The notes: generated from the letters alone by a model not told the origin. A stretch of DNA of 64,000 bases from Neglectibacter timonensis (GCF_900048895.1 NZ_LT160640.1:248001-312000), one strand, 5' to 3'. Shown: positions 24,353 through 33,111, counted from the first letter of the stretch. Translations and numbers: made by a program.

Positions 24353-25408
24353 TTAAGTGGTTTTGGTCAGATCCCGAACGCTGTCTCTTTCAATAAGTTG
24401 TGTGGAAATCTGATAATTCAGACAGGCGTCATAGATTCCGAGCCTGCGCAGACGGCACAGGTTTTGCAGCAGAGAGATGCATTCCCTGCCCATCAGACGG
24501 CGGGAATTTTTCATACTGGTCAGGCGCGGAGTAATCATGGTACAGAGAGAACGGTTGTCAAACCCGATGACGGAAACGTCCTCAGGCACCCGGAGTCCGG
24601 CCTGTTCCAATGCTTTGATTGCTTGCCAGGCCAGATGGTCATTCTCCGCCAGCAGTGCAGTGGGAAACGGTTTTACCTTTTGAAAACGGAGGCTTAACTC
24701 GTCTGCGCTGCTGCCAAAATGCAGGTCTGCGCAGGAAAAATAAAATTCCTTCCGGTCTTCCAGACCGTATTCCCACAGAGCTTGGTGAAAACAGCGGCGG
24801 CGATCCACTTGGCTGTCGTTTTCCTGACCGCTGTACACATATCCCAAGTCTCGGTGGCCCTTTTCCTTCAGATATCTAACCGCAGTGAATACCCCCTGTT
24901 CGTTGTTGACGCAAACGCTGTTTATCTGCCGGTTGGGCAGGTATGCGTCCACGAATACGGCAGGAAGCCTTAGGCTGCGGACGTCTTCCAGGATACCGGC
25001 GCTGATATGGCCTGCCTGAATGATGACGCCGGCCGTGTCTCCCACATCTTCCAGCAGGCTTTGGAGCTGTGGATTACCCTGCCGGCTCAAGTGCATCACC
25101 ACCAGATGAAAGCCGTTTTCTCTGGCTTCCATTTCGGCGCCCTCCAGTACGGCAGGGTAAAAGGCAAACCGATCGTCCGTTTCATCACAGCTGGTGTAAA
25201 TGAGATAGGCAATGACAGGGTGTGGCCTTTGAGAAGCATAATTTCCAGAATCCTGGGCGGCGCCTATCATGTCCCCACAGCCCAGCTCCCGTATTTTTTT
25301 CAAAAGAGAACGGCGCAGCGAATCGCTGATACCGGGTTTATTGTTCAGCACCAGGGAGATGGTCGCAGGGGAAACTCCGAGCTGTCTGGCCAGATCCTTC
25401 GCTTTCAT
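24353..25408 (-). CDS. LacI-family transcriptional regulator
   Basis: This 351-residue protein has an N-terminal LacI helix-turn-helix (MKAKDLARQLGVSPATISLV, then LNNKPGISDSLR) and a periplasmic-binding-protein-like sensor domain with the C-terminal PEDVSVIGFDNRSLCTMITP motif typical of the family. Such proteins bind a sugar or nucleoside effector and control catabolic genes. No sugar transport or catabolic gene is adjacent, so the target is unknown. The start codon has only a poor ribosome-binding site, and an AT-rich promoter region lies upstream. Confidence 0.9.
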   Translation of the reverse strand: MKAKDLARQLGVSPATISLVLNNKPGISDSLRRSLLKKIRELGCGDMIGAAQDSGNYASQRPHPVIAYLIYTSCDETDDRFAFYPAVLEGAEMEARENGFHLVVMHLSRQGNPQLQSLLEDVGDTAGVIIQAGHISAGILEDVRSLRLPAVFVDAYLPNRQINSVCVNNEQGVFTAVRYLKEKGHRDLGYVYSGQENDSQVDRRRCFHQALWEYGLEDRKEFYFSCADLHFGSSADELSLRFQKVKPFPTALLAENDHLAWQAIKALEQAGLRVPEDVSVIGFDNRSLCTMITPRLTSMKNSRRLMGRECISLLQNLCRLRRLGIYDACLNYQISTQLIERDSVRDLTKTT

Positions 25409-25565
25409 ACCAATAGATACCCCATTTGCATTTCTTTAAATAAACTTGAATTTATAAATTTATAAATAATTATAAAGGTTATGCAAAAGAAAAGCAAGTG
25501 GTCGATCGTATAATTTGTAAAAAAACAATTCAGATAAGGGAGAAATTTTAAGGATAATTTTTTAT

Positions 25566-25594
25566 TTGACAAATGACGGTCCAGAGGCTAAAAT
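25566..25594 (+). promoter_or_regulatory. Promoter of the thiT transcript
   Basis: TTGACA (25566-25571), 17 bases, TAAAAT (25589-25594), just upstream of the TPP riboswitch. Confidence 0.8.
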
Positions 25595-25604
25595 AAAAGA
25601 CGAA

Positions 25605-25721
25605 AAATGAAAGAAGGGGAGCTTGCTGAAAGGCGGCTGAGAGGAGCTTCGAGCTTAAACCCTTTGCCCGTAAAGGGCAGGAACCTGATGCGGATAATAC
25701 CGACGTAGGAAACATTTCATT
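25605..25721 (+). promoter_or_regulatory. TPP (THI-box) riboswitch
   Basis: The conserved elements appear in order: GGGGAGC, then GGCTGAGAGG, then ACCC, then GAACCTGATGCGGATAATAC and CGACGTAGGAAA. AATGAAA and TTTCATT close the outer stem. It senses thiamine pyrophosphate. A terminator at 25823 shows that control is at the level of transcription, so thiT should be off when TPP is plentiful. Confidence 0.95.
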
Positions 25722-25822
25722 ATAGCAGGCAGGCGCATTTGTCGGAATCGGCAAATGAGTGTTGGCTTTGTGCCGTCTTCGAAGCTGCGGGATATGGACG
25801 GTATCGAAATGTGTTTCTGTGT

Positions 25823-25856
25823 CATTTGGAATTTTATCCAAATGGCATTTTTCATT
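25823..25856 (+). terminator. Riboswitch expression-platform terminator
   Basis: CATTTGGA (25823-25830) pairs with TCCAAATG (25837-25844), followed by GCATTTTTCATTTTTC, about 30 bases before thiT. Confidence 0.85.
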
Positions 25857-25885
25857 TTTCAAAAGAATATTTGGAAGAAGGAAGA

Positions 25886-26497
25886 ATGAAAATGAACACA
25901 AGACTTTCCAAACGTACGATGAATTTAGTTCTGGCGGGCGTGATGATTGCCCTCGGTACAGTTCTGAATTTCATCAAATTTCTGGACATGCCTTACGGCG
26001 GCTCCATCACACTGTGCTCTATGCTTCCGATCATGATCTATGCCTATAAATGCGGCACTAAGTGGGGCCTGGGTGCGGGACTCACTTTCAGCGTACTGCA
26101 GCTGCTCTTTGGGCTAGATGCGCTCAAAGGGATATCCGGCGGGGTGGTCGTGGGTTCTATTCTGCTGGATTACATTTTGGCTTTTACGGTTCTGGGCCTG
26201 GCCGGTATCTTTCGTGGGAGGATCCAAAACGACACGGCTGCTTTTGCGCTGGGCGCTTTTGTTTCCGGGATGCTCCGCTATTTGTGCTCCTTCCTCTCCG
26301 GCTGGATTCTGTGGGGGGAATATGCGGATGTGGCAAAATTTCCGATGCTTGCGGGAATGACGGGAAATGAACTTGCCTGCCTGTATTCTCTGCTCTATAA
26401 TGGCAGCTACATGATTCCCGAGGTTTTGCTTACCTGCGTTGTGGGGGCTGTAATCATGCGCCTGACTGGCAAGCGCATTCTGGGACAGCAGGCCTGA
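25886..26497 (+). CDS. thiT: Thiamine ECF transporter S component
   Basis: This 203-residue, six-segment membrane protein of the ThiT family binds thiamine and works with a shared EcfA/EcfA'/EcfT energising module, not present in this window. Recognisable parts are ALGTVLNFIKFLDMPYGGSI and the C-terminal YNGSYMIPEVLLTCVVGA. The TPP riboswitch directly upstream supports the substrate. ATG at 25886 and ATG at 25892 are both possible starts; the GGAAG/AAGGA run precedes both. Confidence 0.93.
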   Translation: MKMNTRLSKRTMNLVLAGVMIALGTVLNFIKFLDMPYGGSITLCSMLPIMIYAYKCGTKWGLGAGLTFSVLQLLFGLDALKGISGGVVVGSILLDYILAFTVLGLAGIFRGRIQNDTAAFALGAFVSGMLRYLCSFLSGWILWGEYADVAKFPMLAGMTGNELACLYSLLYNGSYMIPEVLLTCVVGAVIMRLTGKRILGQQA

Positions 26498-26599
26498 CGC
26501 CGAAGCGGCGGAGAACGAAAAAGCGGCAATTTTAAATATCAGAAAAAAATGACAGAGGCGCCGCTGGAATAAAAACAGCAGAGGCAGCAAAGAATAAAT

Positions 26600-26639
26600 C
26601 TCGTAAAACGGAGTTTTACAAATTTATGTTTACGAGGTG
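26600..26639 (+). promoter_or_regulatory. Possible bistable hairpin masking the DUF1540 gene's RBS
   Basis: Two exclusive hairpins share the same bases. One pairs GTAAAAC (26603-26609) with GTTTTAC (26613-26619). The other pairs CTCGTAAA (26600-26607) with TTTACGAG (26629-26636), which buries the start of the GAGGTG ribosome-binding site. A thermosensor or ligand switch is possible; the pairing is seen, the function inferred. Confidence 0.45.
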
Positions 26640-26643
26640 CCTT

Positions 26644-26973
26644 ATGAACAGACTTGAATGTCAGGTGACGTCCTGTCAGCATTACTGCAACAATCAGTGC
26701 TGTCTTCCGGGTATCAAGGTCGACGGACCTTCGGCCTGCGAGAGCAGTCAGACTTGCTGTTCCTCCTTTGAAGAGAGGCACAGAAGCATGGGTGAGAACG
26801 TTTCGGCCTGTGGACGGACTCCCTCTGTGGAGACCTCTATCGACTGTAAAGCCGAAAAGTGCGCGTACAATGAAAATTGCAAGTGCACGGCCGAGTGTGT
26901 TTGCGTGGGCTGCTGCTGCGGTGATGTGACCACGAAGAGCGGCACCGAGTGCTGCACTTTCCGCAACAACTGA
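26644..26973 (+). CDS. Cysteine-rich protein with two DUF1540-like modules
   Basis: This 109-residue protein starts at the ATG at 26644 (MNRLECQVTSCQHYCNNQCC); the in-frame ATG at 26626 has no ribosome-binding site. It contains 22 or so Cys arranged in two DUF1540-type units, the second beginning IDCKAEKCAYNENCKCTAEC and ending CCTF. DUF1540 proteins are small Cys-rich, probably metal-binding proteins common in Clostridia. The metal and role are unknown. It forms a single-gene transcript closed by a strong terminator. Confidence 0.85.
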   Translation: MNRLECQVTSCQHYCNNQCCLPGIKVDGPSACESSQTCCSSFEERHRSMGENVSACGRTPSVETSIDCKAEKCAYNENCKCTAECVCVGCCCGDVTTKSGTECCTFRNN

Positions 26974-26985
26974 GTTTCACATGCG

Positions 26986-27027
26986 AAAAAACAGCTCCTT
27001 GCCTCAAACGCAAGGAGCTGTTTTTTT
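26986..27027. terminator. Bidirectional terminator
   Basis: A perfect 12-bp stem ACAGCTCCTTGC / GCAAGGAGCTGT (26991-27021) is flanked by A and T runs. It lies between the DUF1540 gene and the leftward ECF gene. Confidence 0.9.
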
Positions 27028-27033
27028 AAATAC

Positions 27034-27639
27034 TCACACACGGATAGAATTCAGTTTTATTACGGCCTTCGAGACTGCAGTGCCGGCGATACCACACACA
27101 AGCAGCTCTATCGGCGCGTTGATGCCGGTAGCCAGAAGGATCACTGTCTGCAGGGCGGAATCTACGCCGCCCAAAGCCTGAGCCTGTTCAGGATTGAAGC
27201 TGAAATTCCAAAAGAGAAGTGCCAGGAGGCCCAGGAACAGGGCAGTATTGAGCAAGGAGCCCAGCAGATTGGAAACCAATAGGGGAACCGTGCCGCTTTT
27301 TTTTCGGAACAGTCTGTAAACCACGCCGCAGAGCAGTCCGGCAAGCGTGCGGGACACAACACAGACCACAAAAGTAAAAAAGATGTTTTTCGCCGCCAAA
27401 ATGCTTCCCAGGACATCGCCCATAAAACACTGGGCGAAGCTTGTAAGTCCAAACAGGCAGCCAAGGCCAGCACCGGCCAGCGGGCCCATCACGACAGCGC
27501 CTACAGAGACGGGAATCATCAGTAATGTCAGGGATAAAGCGCCGATTCTTAAATAACCGATAGGGGTAAAGGCCATAATGAGAATTAAGGCGGCCAGTAT
27601 GGCAATTTCGGCCATGAAAACGGTCTTCTTTTGTTTCAC
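27034..27639 (-). CDS. ECF transporter S component (substrate unassigned)
   Basis: This 201-residue membrane protein has about six hydrophobic segments and the S-component pattern RIGALSLTLLMIPVSVGAVV followed by MGPLAGAGLGCLFGLTSFAQ. It would bind a vitamin or precursor and associate with a shared ECF energising module. Pantothenate-type S components look similar, but the substrate cannot be fixed. I chose the GTG at 27639, 8 bases after GGAGG, over the ATG at 27654, which overlaps that site. No riboswitch is evident upstream. Confidence 0.82.
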   Translation of the reverse strand: MKQKKTVFMAEIAILAALILIMAFTPIGYLRIGALSLTLLMIPVSVGAVVMGPLAGAGLGCLFGLTSFAQCFMGDVLGSILAAKNIFFTFVVCVVSRTLAGLLCGVVYRLFRKKSGTVPLLVSNLLGSLLNTALFLGLLALLFWNFSFNPEQAQALGGVDSALQTVILLATGINAPIELLVCGIAGTAVSKAVIKLNSIRV

Positions 27640-27730
27640 GAAATCTTCCTCCATTCTTGTTTGAGATTGCAGAGGATTTGCTGTGCGTTTATTTTAGCAT
27701 GATTTCTTTGGTACTGCAATGAAAAACGTA

Positions 27731-27758
27731 TTGTGGAGACAGAGTTTTATGATAGAAT
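27731..27758 (+). promoter_or_regulatory. Possible promoter of the HAD phosphatase gene
   Basis: TTGTGG (27731-27736), 16 bases, TAGAAT (27753-27758). The leader of about 90 bases to the start codon has no recognised riboswitch. Confidence 0.4.
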
Positions 27759-27856
27759 AGATAGGACTGTTACGGGAAGAAATCCAGTGGGCAAAGCTGA
27801 GAGACACGAATGCAATTCGCGATAGAAACCACACGAAATAGATGGAGGAATGGAAC

Positions 27857-28687
27857 ATGAAGCTTTTAGCTTTTGATTTGGACGGTACTACGCTGACAGG
27901 GCATCAGCATCTTTCCACCCGAAATCGAAAAGCGTTGGAAAGAGCGGGGCAGATGGGGATACTGCTGGTTCCGGCCAGCGGAAGAATGAGGACATTTCTG
28001 CCGGAAGAGATTACCAGCCTGCCCGGCGTGCGCTGGGCTATCACCTCCAACGGCGCAGGCGTTTATGACCTGAAATCAGGGGAATGCATTTGGGACTGCC
28101 TGATTCCCAATGCTAAGGCGCTGGAGGTGCAGCAGCTGTTAAAAAGTTATGATGTCTATGTGGAATATTATCGAGAAGGAAGAGCGATTACGCTGCAGGG
28201 AGCGCCTGAAAAAGCAAAAACCTATTTTGGCTTTCCAAAGACAAAATGGCATTTCCTGACGAAAGATTTTGTTTATACGGAAGATTTTGAAGTTTTGCTG
28301 CGGGAAACGGGGCTTTGCCCGGAAAAAATCAATCTGCCTTATTTGCCAACGCCGGAGCTTCGCGAAGAGCTTTGGAATAAGCTGTTGGCTTTAGGCGGGC
28401 TGCGCCTCACTTCATCGATTCCAGACAATCTGGAAATCAATGCTTCCGGAGCGCACAAAGGGGCGGGGCTGAAAGCGCTGTGCAGGCATCTGAAGATTTC
28501 CACCAGCCAGGTAATGGCTATTGGGGATAATGGAAACGATGTGACCATGCTGCAATGCGCAGGGGTTTCTGTAGCAGTAGCGGATGCCTTGCCGGAAGCT
28601 CTGGCAGCCGCAAAGTACAGAACGTCTGCACATGATGAGGATGGACTGGCGGAAGCAGTGGAACGATTTCTCATCCAGCAGGAGTGA
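27857..28687 (+). CDS. Cof-type HAD-family phosphatase
   Basis: This 276-residue protein starts at the ATG at 27857 behind GGAGG (MKLLAFDLDGTTLTGHQHLS). It carries the HAD motifs DLDGT (nucleophile Asp), the SNGAG motif II, a Lys near AHKGAGLKALC and the metal-binding GDNGNDVTML. The large cap between motifs II and III marks the Cof/YbjI subgroup, which dephosphorylates sugar phosphates, flavin or pyridoxal phosphates. The specific substrate is unknown. It is a single gene closed by a terminator. Confidence 0.9.
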   Translation: MKLLAFDLDGTTLTGHQHLSTRNRKALERAGQMGILLVPASGRMRTFLPEEITSLPGVRWAITSNGAGVYDLKSGECIWDCLIPNAKALEVQQLLKSYDVYVEYYREGRAITLQGAPEKAKTYFGFPKTKWHFLTKDFVYTEDFEVLLRETGLCPEKINLPYLPTPELREELWNKLLALGGLRLTSSIPDNLEINASGAHKGAGLKALCRHLKISTSQVMAIGDNGNDVTMLQCAGVSVAVADALPEALAAAKYRTSAHDEDGLAEAVERFLIQQE

Positions 28688-28714
28688 AGAATGCGTTTGA
28701 TTGTTTATCCATAC

Positions 28715-28761
28715 AAAAATCACGCAAACCACAGCTTCATTCTGCGGTTTGCGTGATTTTT
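28715..28761. terminator. Terminator between HAD gene and nfnB
   Basis: A 16-bp stem, AAAAATCACGCAAACC with GGTTTGCGTGATTTTT (28715-28761), lies between the convergent genes and works in both directions. Confidence 0.9.
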
Positions 28762-28782
28762 AATTGCTCTTGCTCAACGGGT

Positions 28783-30177
28783 TTATTTTTCTTTTTTCTG
28801 CAGGTACTCATGAATGGCGGAAGCGGCAGTCTTGCCTGCGCCCATAGCGAGGATGACAGTAGCGGCGCCGGTGACGGCGTCGCCGCCCGCATAGACGGCG
28901 GGCCGGGAGGTGAGGCCGGTCTCTTCTTCTACAATAATGCCGCCCCATTTCTGGGTTTCCAGTCCCTCAGTGGTGGTTTTAATCAGCGGGTTGGGGGACG
29001 TCCCTATGGCCATGATCACACAGTCCGCTTCCAGAATGGATTCGGAGCCTGCTTTTTCTACCGGACGCCGCCGCCCGGAGGCATCCGGTTCGCCCAACTC
29101 CATCTCCACGCACTCCATGCCGGAAACAAAGCCTTCCTCGTTGCCCAGAATTTTAGTGGGGTTGTGCAGAAGCCGGAAGACGATGCCCTCCTCCTTCGCA
29201 TGCTCCACCTCCTCTGCACGGGCGGGCAGTTCTTTCTCTGAACGCCGGTACACGATGGAAACTTCCTCCGCGCCCAGCCTTTTGGCGCAGCGGGCCGCGT
29301 CCATGGCCACGTTGCCGCCTCCCACCACCGCAACCTTTTTTGCATGCTGGATGGGTGTGTCGCTGTTGTCCCGATAGGATTTCATCAGGTTGACGCGGGT
29401 GAGGAATTCATTGGCGGAATACACGCCCTTCAGGTTTTCCCCAGGTATGTTCATGAAGCGGGGAAGGCCTGCGCCGGAGCCGATAAATACGGCTTCGAAC
29501 CCGTCCTCCAGCAGTTCGTCCACAGAGAGCACTCTGCCGATGACCATATTGGTTTCCACCTTGACGCCCAGCTCCTTGAGCGTATCGATCTCCTTCTGAA
29601 CAATGGCCTTGGGCAGCCGGAATTCCGGAATACCGTACACCAGCACTCCGCCGGCAGTGTGCAGCGCTTCAAACACGGTGACGTCGTAGCCCAGCTTGGC
29701 CAAATCTCCTGCACAGGTCAGCCCGGAGGGGCCGGATCCCACTATAGCCACCCTGCGGCCAAGGGGAGCAGGCCGTTTGGGGGCTTCCTTGCTGTGATCG
29801 TTGTGCCAGTCGGCCACAAAGCGCTCCAGCCGGCCGATTGCCACAGGCTCTCCCTTAATGCCCCGTACGCATTTTGCCTCGCACTGGGATTCCTGAGGGC
29901 AGACGCGGCCGCAGACGGCGGGCAAGGAACTGGATTTGGCAATGATCTGGTAGGCCTCCTCGAAATTTCCCTTCTGCACTTCCTGAATGAAGTCGGGAAT
30001 GGCAATATTTACAGGGCAGCCGCCCACACATGGTCTGTTTTTGCAATTGAGGCAGCGGTTCGCCTCGTCGACGGCCTGCTCCGCCGTATAGCCCAGGGCC
30101 ACCTCGCTGAAGTTTTTGTTGCGGACATTGGGTTCCTGAGAGGGCATTTCGTTTTTCTTCAAAGACATGTTGGGCAT
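28783..30177 (-). CDS. nfnB: NfnB-like subunit (GltA-type flavoprotein reductase)
   Basis: This 464-residue protein starts at the ATG at 30177, after AAGGAGG; the longer frame overlaps nfnA. It has an N-terminal Fe-S region with Cys motifs (ANRCLNCKNRPCVGGCPVNI; CGRVCPQESQCEAKC), an FAD-binding GSGPSGLTCAGDLAKLGYDV and an NADPH-binding VVGGGNVAMDAARCAKRLGA. Alone it could be the small subunit of glutamate synthase, but the upstream ferredoxin-NADP-reductase-like gene makes it NfnB of the NADH-dependent ferredoxin:NADP oxidoreductase. That cytoplasmic complex couples NADPH, NAD and ferredoxin pools by flavin-based bifurcation in anaerobes. Confidence 0.9.
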   Translation of the reverse strand: MPNMSLKKNEMPSQEPNVRNKNFSEVALGYTAEQAVDEANRCLNCKNRPCVGGCPVNIAIPDFIQEVQKGNFEEAYQIIAKSSSLPAVCGRVCPQESQCEAKCVRGIKGEPVAIGRLERFVADWHNDHSKEAPKRPAPLGRRVAIVGSGPSGLTCAGDLAKLGYDVTVFEALHTAGGVLVYGIPEFRLPKAIVQKEIDTLKELGVKVETNMVIGRVLSVDELLEDGFEAVFIGSGAGLPRFMNIPGENLKGVYSANEFLTRVNLMKSYRDNSDTPIQHAKKVAVVGGGNVAMDAARCAKRLGAEEVSIVYRRSEKELPARAEEVEHAKEEGIVFRLLHNPTKILGNEEGFVSGMECVEMELGEPDASGRRRPVEKAGSESILEADCVIMAIGTSPNPLIKTTTEGLETQKWGGIIVEEETGLTSRPAVYAGGDAVTGAATVILAMGAGKTAASAIHEYLQKKEK

Positions 30178-30178
30178 C

Positions 30179-31021
30179 TCAGCGGACCTCCTTTTCAAAC
30201 AGATGACAGGCTTCTTCGTAGGCATGGCGCTCAAAAGGTTTGTATATGCTGGAGCGGGCCATGGCCTCGTCAAAGTCCACCTCGAAGCCGTCGAAATCGG
30301 GACCGTCCACACAGGCGAATTTGGTCTTGCCGCCCACGGTCAGACGGCAGCCGCCGCACATACCTGTGCCGTCGATCATGATGGGGTTCATGCTGACCAC
30401 GGTTTTGATGTTGTATTGTTTTGTGAGCCGCACAACGAATTTCATCATGATCAGCGGCCCGATGGCGATAACTTCGTCATACTGCTCCCCAGCATCGATA
30501 AGCTTCTGCAGGGCATTTGTGACCAGGCCTTTTTCTCCACAGCTTCCGTCGTCGGTCATGAGGACAAACCTGTCGCTGACTTCCCTGAACTGTTCTTCCA
30601 GGATGACCAGCTCTTCATTGCGGAAGCCTACGATCGAGTGAACCTCCGCCCCAAGCTGATGGAGTTTCTTGGCGATAGGGTAGGCGATGGCGCAGCCCAC
30701 ACCGCCGCCAACCACGGCCACCTTGCGAAGCCCCTCCACGTGTGAAGGAGTTCCTAACGGTCCCACAAAGTCCTGAAGGCAGTCTCCCTCCTCCAGGTGA
30801 TTCAGCTTCTCGGTGGTGGCGCCCACAATCTGGAAGATGATGGTCACGGTTCCGCGCTCCCTGTCAAAGTCCGCAACGGTCAGGGGAATCCGTTCTCCTT
30901 CTTCGTTCACCCGCAGGATAATAAACTGCCCCGGTTCCGCTTTCTTTGCGATCAGCGGCGCTTCTATTTCCATCAACGTTACGGTAGCATTTAATTTTTG
31001 TTTTTTTGCAATGCGGTACAT
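30179..31021 (-). CDS. nfnA: NfnA-like subunit (ferredoxin-NADP reductase-type)
   Basis: This 280-residue protein has an N-terminal FAD domain, an NAD-binding VAVVGGGVGCAIAYPIAKKL and a C-terminal Fe-S segment GTGMCGGCRLTVGGKTKFAC. I chose the ATG at 31021 (MYRIAKKQKLNATV), after GGAAGTGA; the frame opens further upstream, across the promoter. Its stop is one base from the nfnB start, so the two are translated together. This gene order is that of nfnAB in clostridia. A hydrogenase-linked or sulfide dehydrogenase pair is the alternative reading. Confidence 0.9.
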   Translation of the reverse strand: MYRIAKKQKLNATVTLMEIEAPLIAKKAEPGQFIILRVNEEGERIPLTVADFDRERGTVTIIFQIVGATTEKLNHLEEGDCLQDFVGPLGTPSHVEGLRKVAVVGGGVGCAIAYPIAKKLHQLGAEVHSIVGFRNEELVILEEQFREVSDRFVLMTDDGSCGEKGLVTNALQKLIDAGEQYDEVIAIGPLIMMKFVVRLTKQYNIKTVVSMNPIMIDGTGMCGGCRLTVGGKTKFACVDGPDFDGFEVDFDEAMARSSIYKPFERHAYEEACHLFEKEVR

Positions 31022-31058
31022 AATTTCATTCACTTCCATCTCTCTGTTTATCTCTGCT

Positions 31059-31087
31059 ATTATAGCAATCAGGGAGACAGAAAGCAA
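31059..31087 (-). promoter_or_regulatory. Promoter of nfnAB
   Basis: TTGCTT, 17 bases, TATAAT on the minus strand, 38 bases before the nfnA start. Confidence 0.6.
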
Positions 31088-31168
31088 TGAAAAATCTTTG
31101 GAAAAGCATGATTGCCGGAGGTATCTCTGCATTTTTTGCTGAACGCAGCAATGCAGCGGCGCTGCCGG

Positions 31169-32344
31169 TCAGAATTCCACTGGTTCCCCTGAATAAATAC
31201 AGTCAAAAAGTTTCATCATGGCGGTCGTGTCGATCTCTCTGGGATTCGAAAGCGTGCAGGCATCCGCTACGGCGTTTTCAGCGATCAGAGGCAGCTTTTC
31301 GCGGAATTCTTCCTCCGGGACACCTGCTTCCTGCAGACTGCACGGGATTCCGAACTGGCGGTTCAGGCTTGTCAGCTTTTGGCAGAGCTTGTCCGTCAGC
31401 TCCATTTCGTTCTCTCCGGTGAGGCCGCAAGCGTAGGCCACGTCCGCGTAGCGGCCTGCACAAACTTTGGCGTTGTAGCGCACCACATACGGAAGATACA
31501 GAGCGTTCAGGCAGCCGTGGGGGATGTGACCACCGGCGAAGGCAGCGCCGGTCTTGTGGGCCATGGAGTGTACGATACCCAGCAGGGCGTTGGAGAAAGC
31601 CATACCGGCCAGACACTGGGCATAGTGCATTTGCTCCCTGGCGTACTTGTCGCCGCCGTAGGATCTTGGCAGGTGTTCCACCACCATGGAGACAGCCTTC
31701 AAGGCCAGCGGATCGGTAAAGGGAGAATGAAGCGTAGAAACGTAGGCCTCAACTGCGTGAGTAAGGGCATCCATGCCCGTGTTAGCTGTAAGAGCCTGCG
31801 GCATCGTCTGGGCCAGATCGGGATCCAGAATGGCGATATCCGGAGTGATGTTGAAATCCGCCAGCGGATACTTGATCCCCTTAGCGTAATCCGTCACAAC
31901 GGAAAAGGCTGTGACTTCAGTGGCGGTGCCGGAGGTGGAGGGAATTGCGACAAACCTTGCCTTGGTGCGAAGCTCCGGGAAGGAAAAGGGCGTAATCAGG
32001 GATTCAAAGGTGGTTTGCGGATGCTCATAGAAAACCCACATGGCTTTGGCTGCGTCAATGGGTGAGCCGCCGCCCATGGAGAGGATCAAATCCGGGCAGA
32101 GCTCCCTCATGCGCTGTGCGCCCCGGAGCACTGTCTCCACGGAGGGATCCTGCTCCACCCCTTCAATCAGGGTTGTGTCGATGCCTGCCTCTTTCAGATA
32201 GGAGAGGGCGCGGTCCACAAAGCCATAGCGTTTCATCGAGCCGCCGCCCAATACCAGAACGGCTTTGCTGCCGTGGAGTTCCCGCAATTGGGAGAGAGAG
32301 CCGGGACCATAATAGAGGTCTCTGGGAAGTGTAAATCTTGCCAT
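31169..32344 (-). CDS. Iron-containing alcohol dehydrogenase
   Basis: This 391-residue protein of the group III (Fe-type) alcohol dehydrogenase family has the NAD(P)-binding GGGSPIDAAKAMWVFYE and metal-ligand motifs with the expected Asp and His residues (GMDALTHAVEAYVS; GIVHSMAHKTGAAF; GGHIPHGCLNA). Such enzymes interconvert aldehydes and alcohols, for example in ethanol or butanol formation, and re-oxidise NAD(P)H. It starts at an ATG behind AAAGGAAC. It lies next to nfnAB in the same direction, consistent with fermentative redox balance. The substrate is not determined. Confidence 0.92.
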   Translation of the reverse strand: MARFTLPRDLYYGPGSLSQLRELHGSKAVLVLGGGSMKRYGFVDRALSYLKEAGIDTTLIEGVEQDPSVETVLRGAQRMRELCPDLILSMGGGSPIDAAKAMWVFYEHPQTTFESLITPFSFPELRTKARFVAIPSTSGTATEVTAFSVVTDYAKGIKYPLADFNITPDIAILDPDLAQTMPQALTANTGMDALTHAVEAYVSTLHSPFTDPLALKAVSMVVEHLPRSYGGDKYAREQMHYAQCLAGMAFSNALLGIVHSMAHKTGAAFAGGHIPHGCLNALYLPYVVRYNAKVCAGRYADVAYACGLTGENEMELTDKLCQKLTSLNRQFGIPCSLQEAGVPEEEFREKLPLIAENAVADACTLSNPREIDTTAMMKLFDCIYSGEPVEF

Positions 32345-32458
32345 AGTTATTTTTGTTCCTTTCTGTCGCTGTTCTTTTCCATCCTATTCTTCCCAGATAG
32401 GAACGGCAATATCCTTTTTACCGTTATGCCGGAAATGTGGCTTGAGAGATATAAAGAA

Positions 32459-32492
32459 AGCCAGAGCGTACCGGAAACGGTGCGCTCTGGCT
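32459..32492 (-). terminator. Terminator of the cotJ operon
   Basis: A 14-base stem AGCCAGAGCGTACC / GGTGCGCTCTGGCT (one G-U pair) lies just after the cotJC stop codon on the minus strand. The following T-run is short. Confidence 0.65.
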
Positions 32493-32511
32493 GTTTCTGT
32501 TATCTAAACGG

Positions 32512-33111
32512 TTACGGTTTATCGAAGGACGGGTTAAAGGCGTAGAAGTTTTTAGAATCCAGTTTGTCGGTCAGGATGCGCAGACCCTCGCCAAAACGCT
32601 GGAAATGGACGATTTCCCTCTCGCGCAGGAATTTGATGGGATCCCGCACGTCGGGGTCGTCGGCAAAACGGAGAATATTGTCGTAGGTCAATCTGGCTTT
32701 TTGCTCGGCGCTCAAATCTTCATTCAGGTCGGCAATGGTATCTCCGGTTACGGCGAACATGTCGGCATTGAAAGGAGCGCCTGAGGCTGCTACGGGATAA
32801 GCTCCGGTCGTATGATCCACAAAGTACGTGTCAAAGCCCGCTTCTTTAATCTGCTGAGGAGTCAGGTTCCTTGTCAGCTGATAGACAATAGTACCTACCA
32901 TTTCCAGATGGCTGAGCTCTTCGGTACCGATATCGGTCAAAATTGCTTTCAGTTCGGGGTAGGGCATAGAGTAGCGCTGGCTCAAATAGCGCAGCGATGC
33001 GCCCAGCTCTCCGTGGGGGCCGCCGTACTGGCTGATGATGATCTTTGCCAGCGCAGGGTTGGAATTCTGAATCTTAATCGGATACTGGAGTCTTTTTTCA
33101 TACACAAACAT
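32512..33111 (-). CDS. cotJC: Spore-coat protein CotJC, manganese-catalase family
   Basis: This 199-residue ferritin-like protein has the di-manganese ligand pattern: GELGASLRYLSQRYSMP in helix 1, TDIGTEELSHLEMVGTIVYQ in helix 2, and later EREIVHFQRFGEG. CotJC is a spore-coat manganese catalase that protects spores from peroxide. It is the third gene of cotJABC, 3 bases after cotJB. Its presence is good evidence that the host forms endospores. Confidence 0.94.
   Translation of the reverse strand: MFVYEKRLQYPIKIQNSNPALAKIIISQYGGPHGELGASLRYLSQRYSMPYPELKAILTDIGTEELSHLEMVGTIVYQLTRNLTPQQIKEAGFDTYFVDHTTGAYPVAASGAPFNADMFAVTGDTIADLNEDLSAEQKARLTYDNILRFADDPDVRDPIKFLREREIVHFQRFGEGLRILTDKLDSKNFYAFNPSFDKP

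Noticed and set aside
27759-27856. Riboswitch in the leader of the HAD phosphatase gene
   Set aside because: The leader is about 100 bases, with a CTGAGAGAC word that recalls a THI box, but none of the other conserved TPP-riboswitch elements follow.
28783-30177. Glutamate synthase small subunit
   Set aside because: The adjacent ferredoxin-NADP-reductase-type gene and the absence of a large GltB-type subunit favour NfnB.
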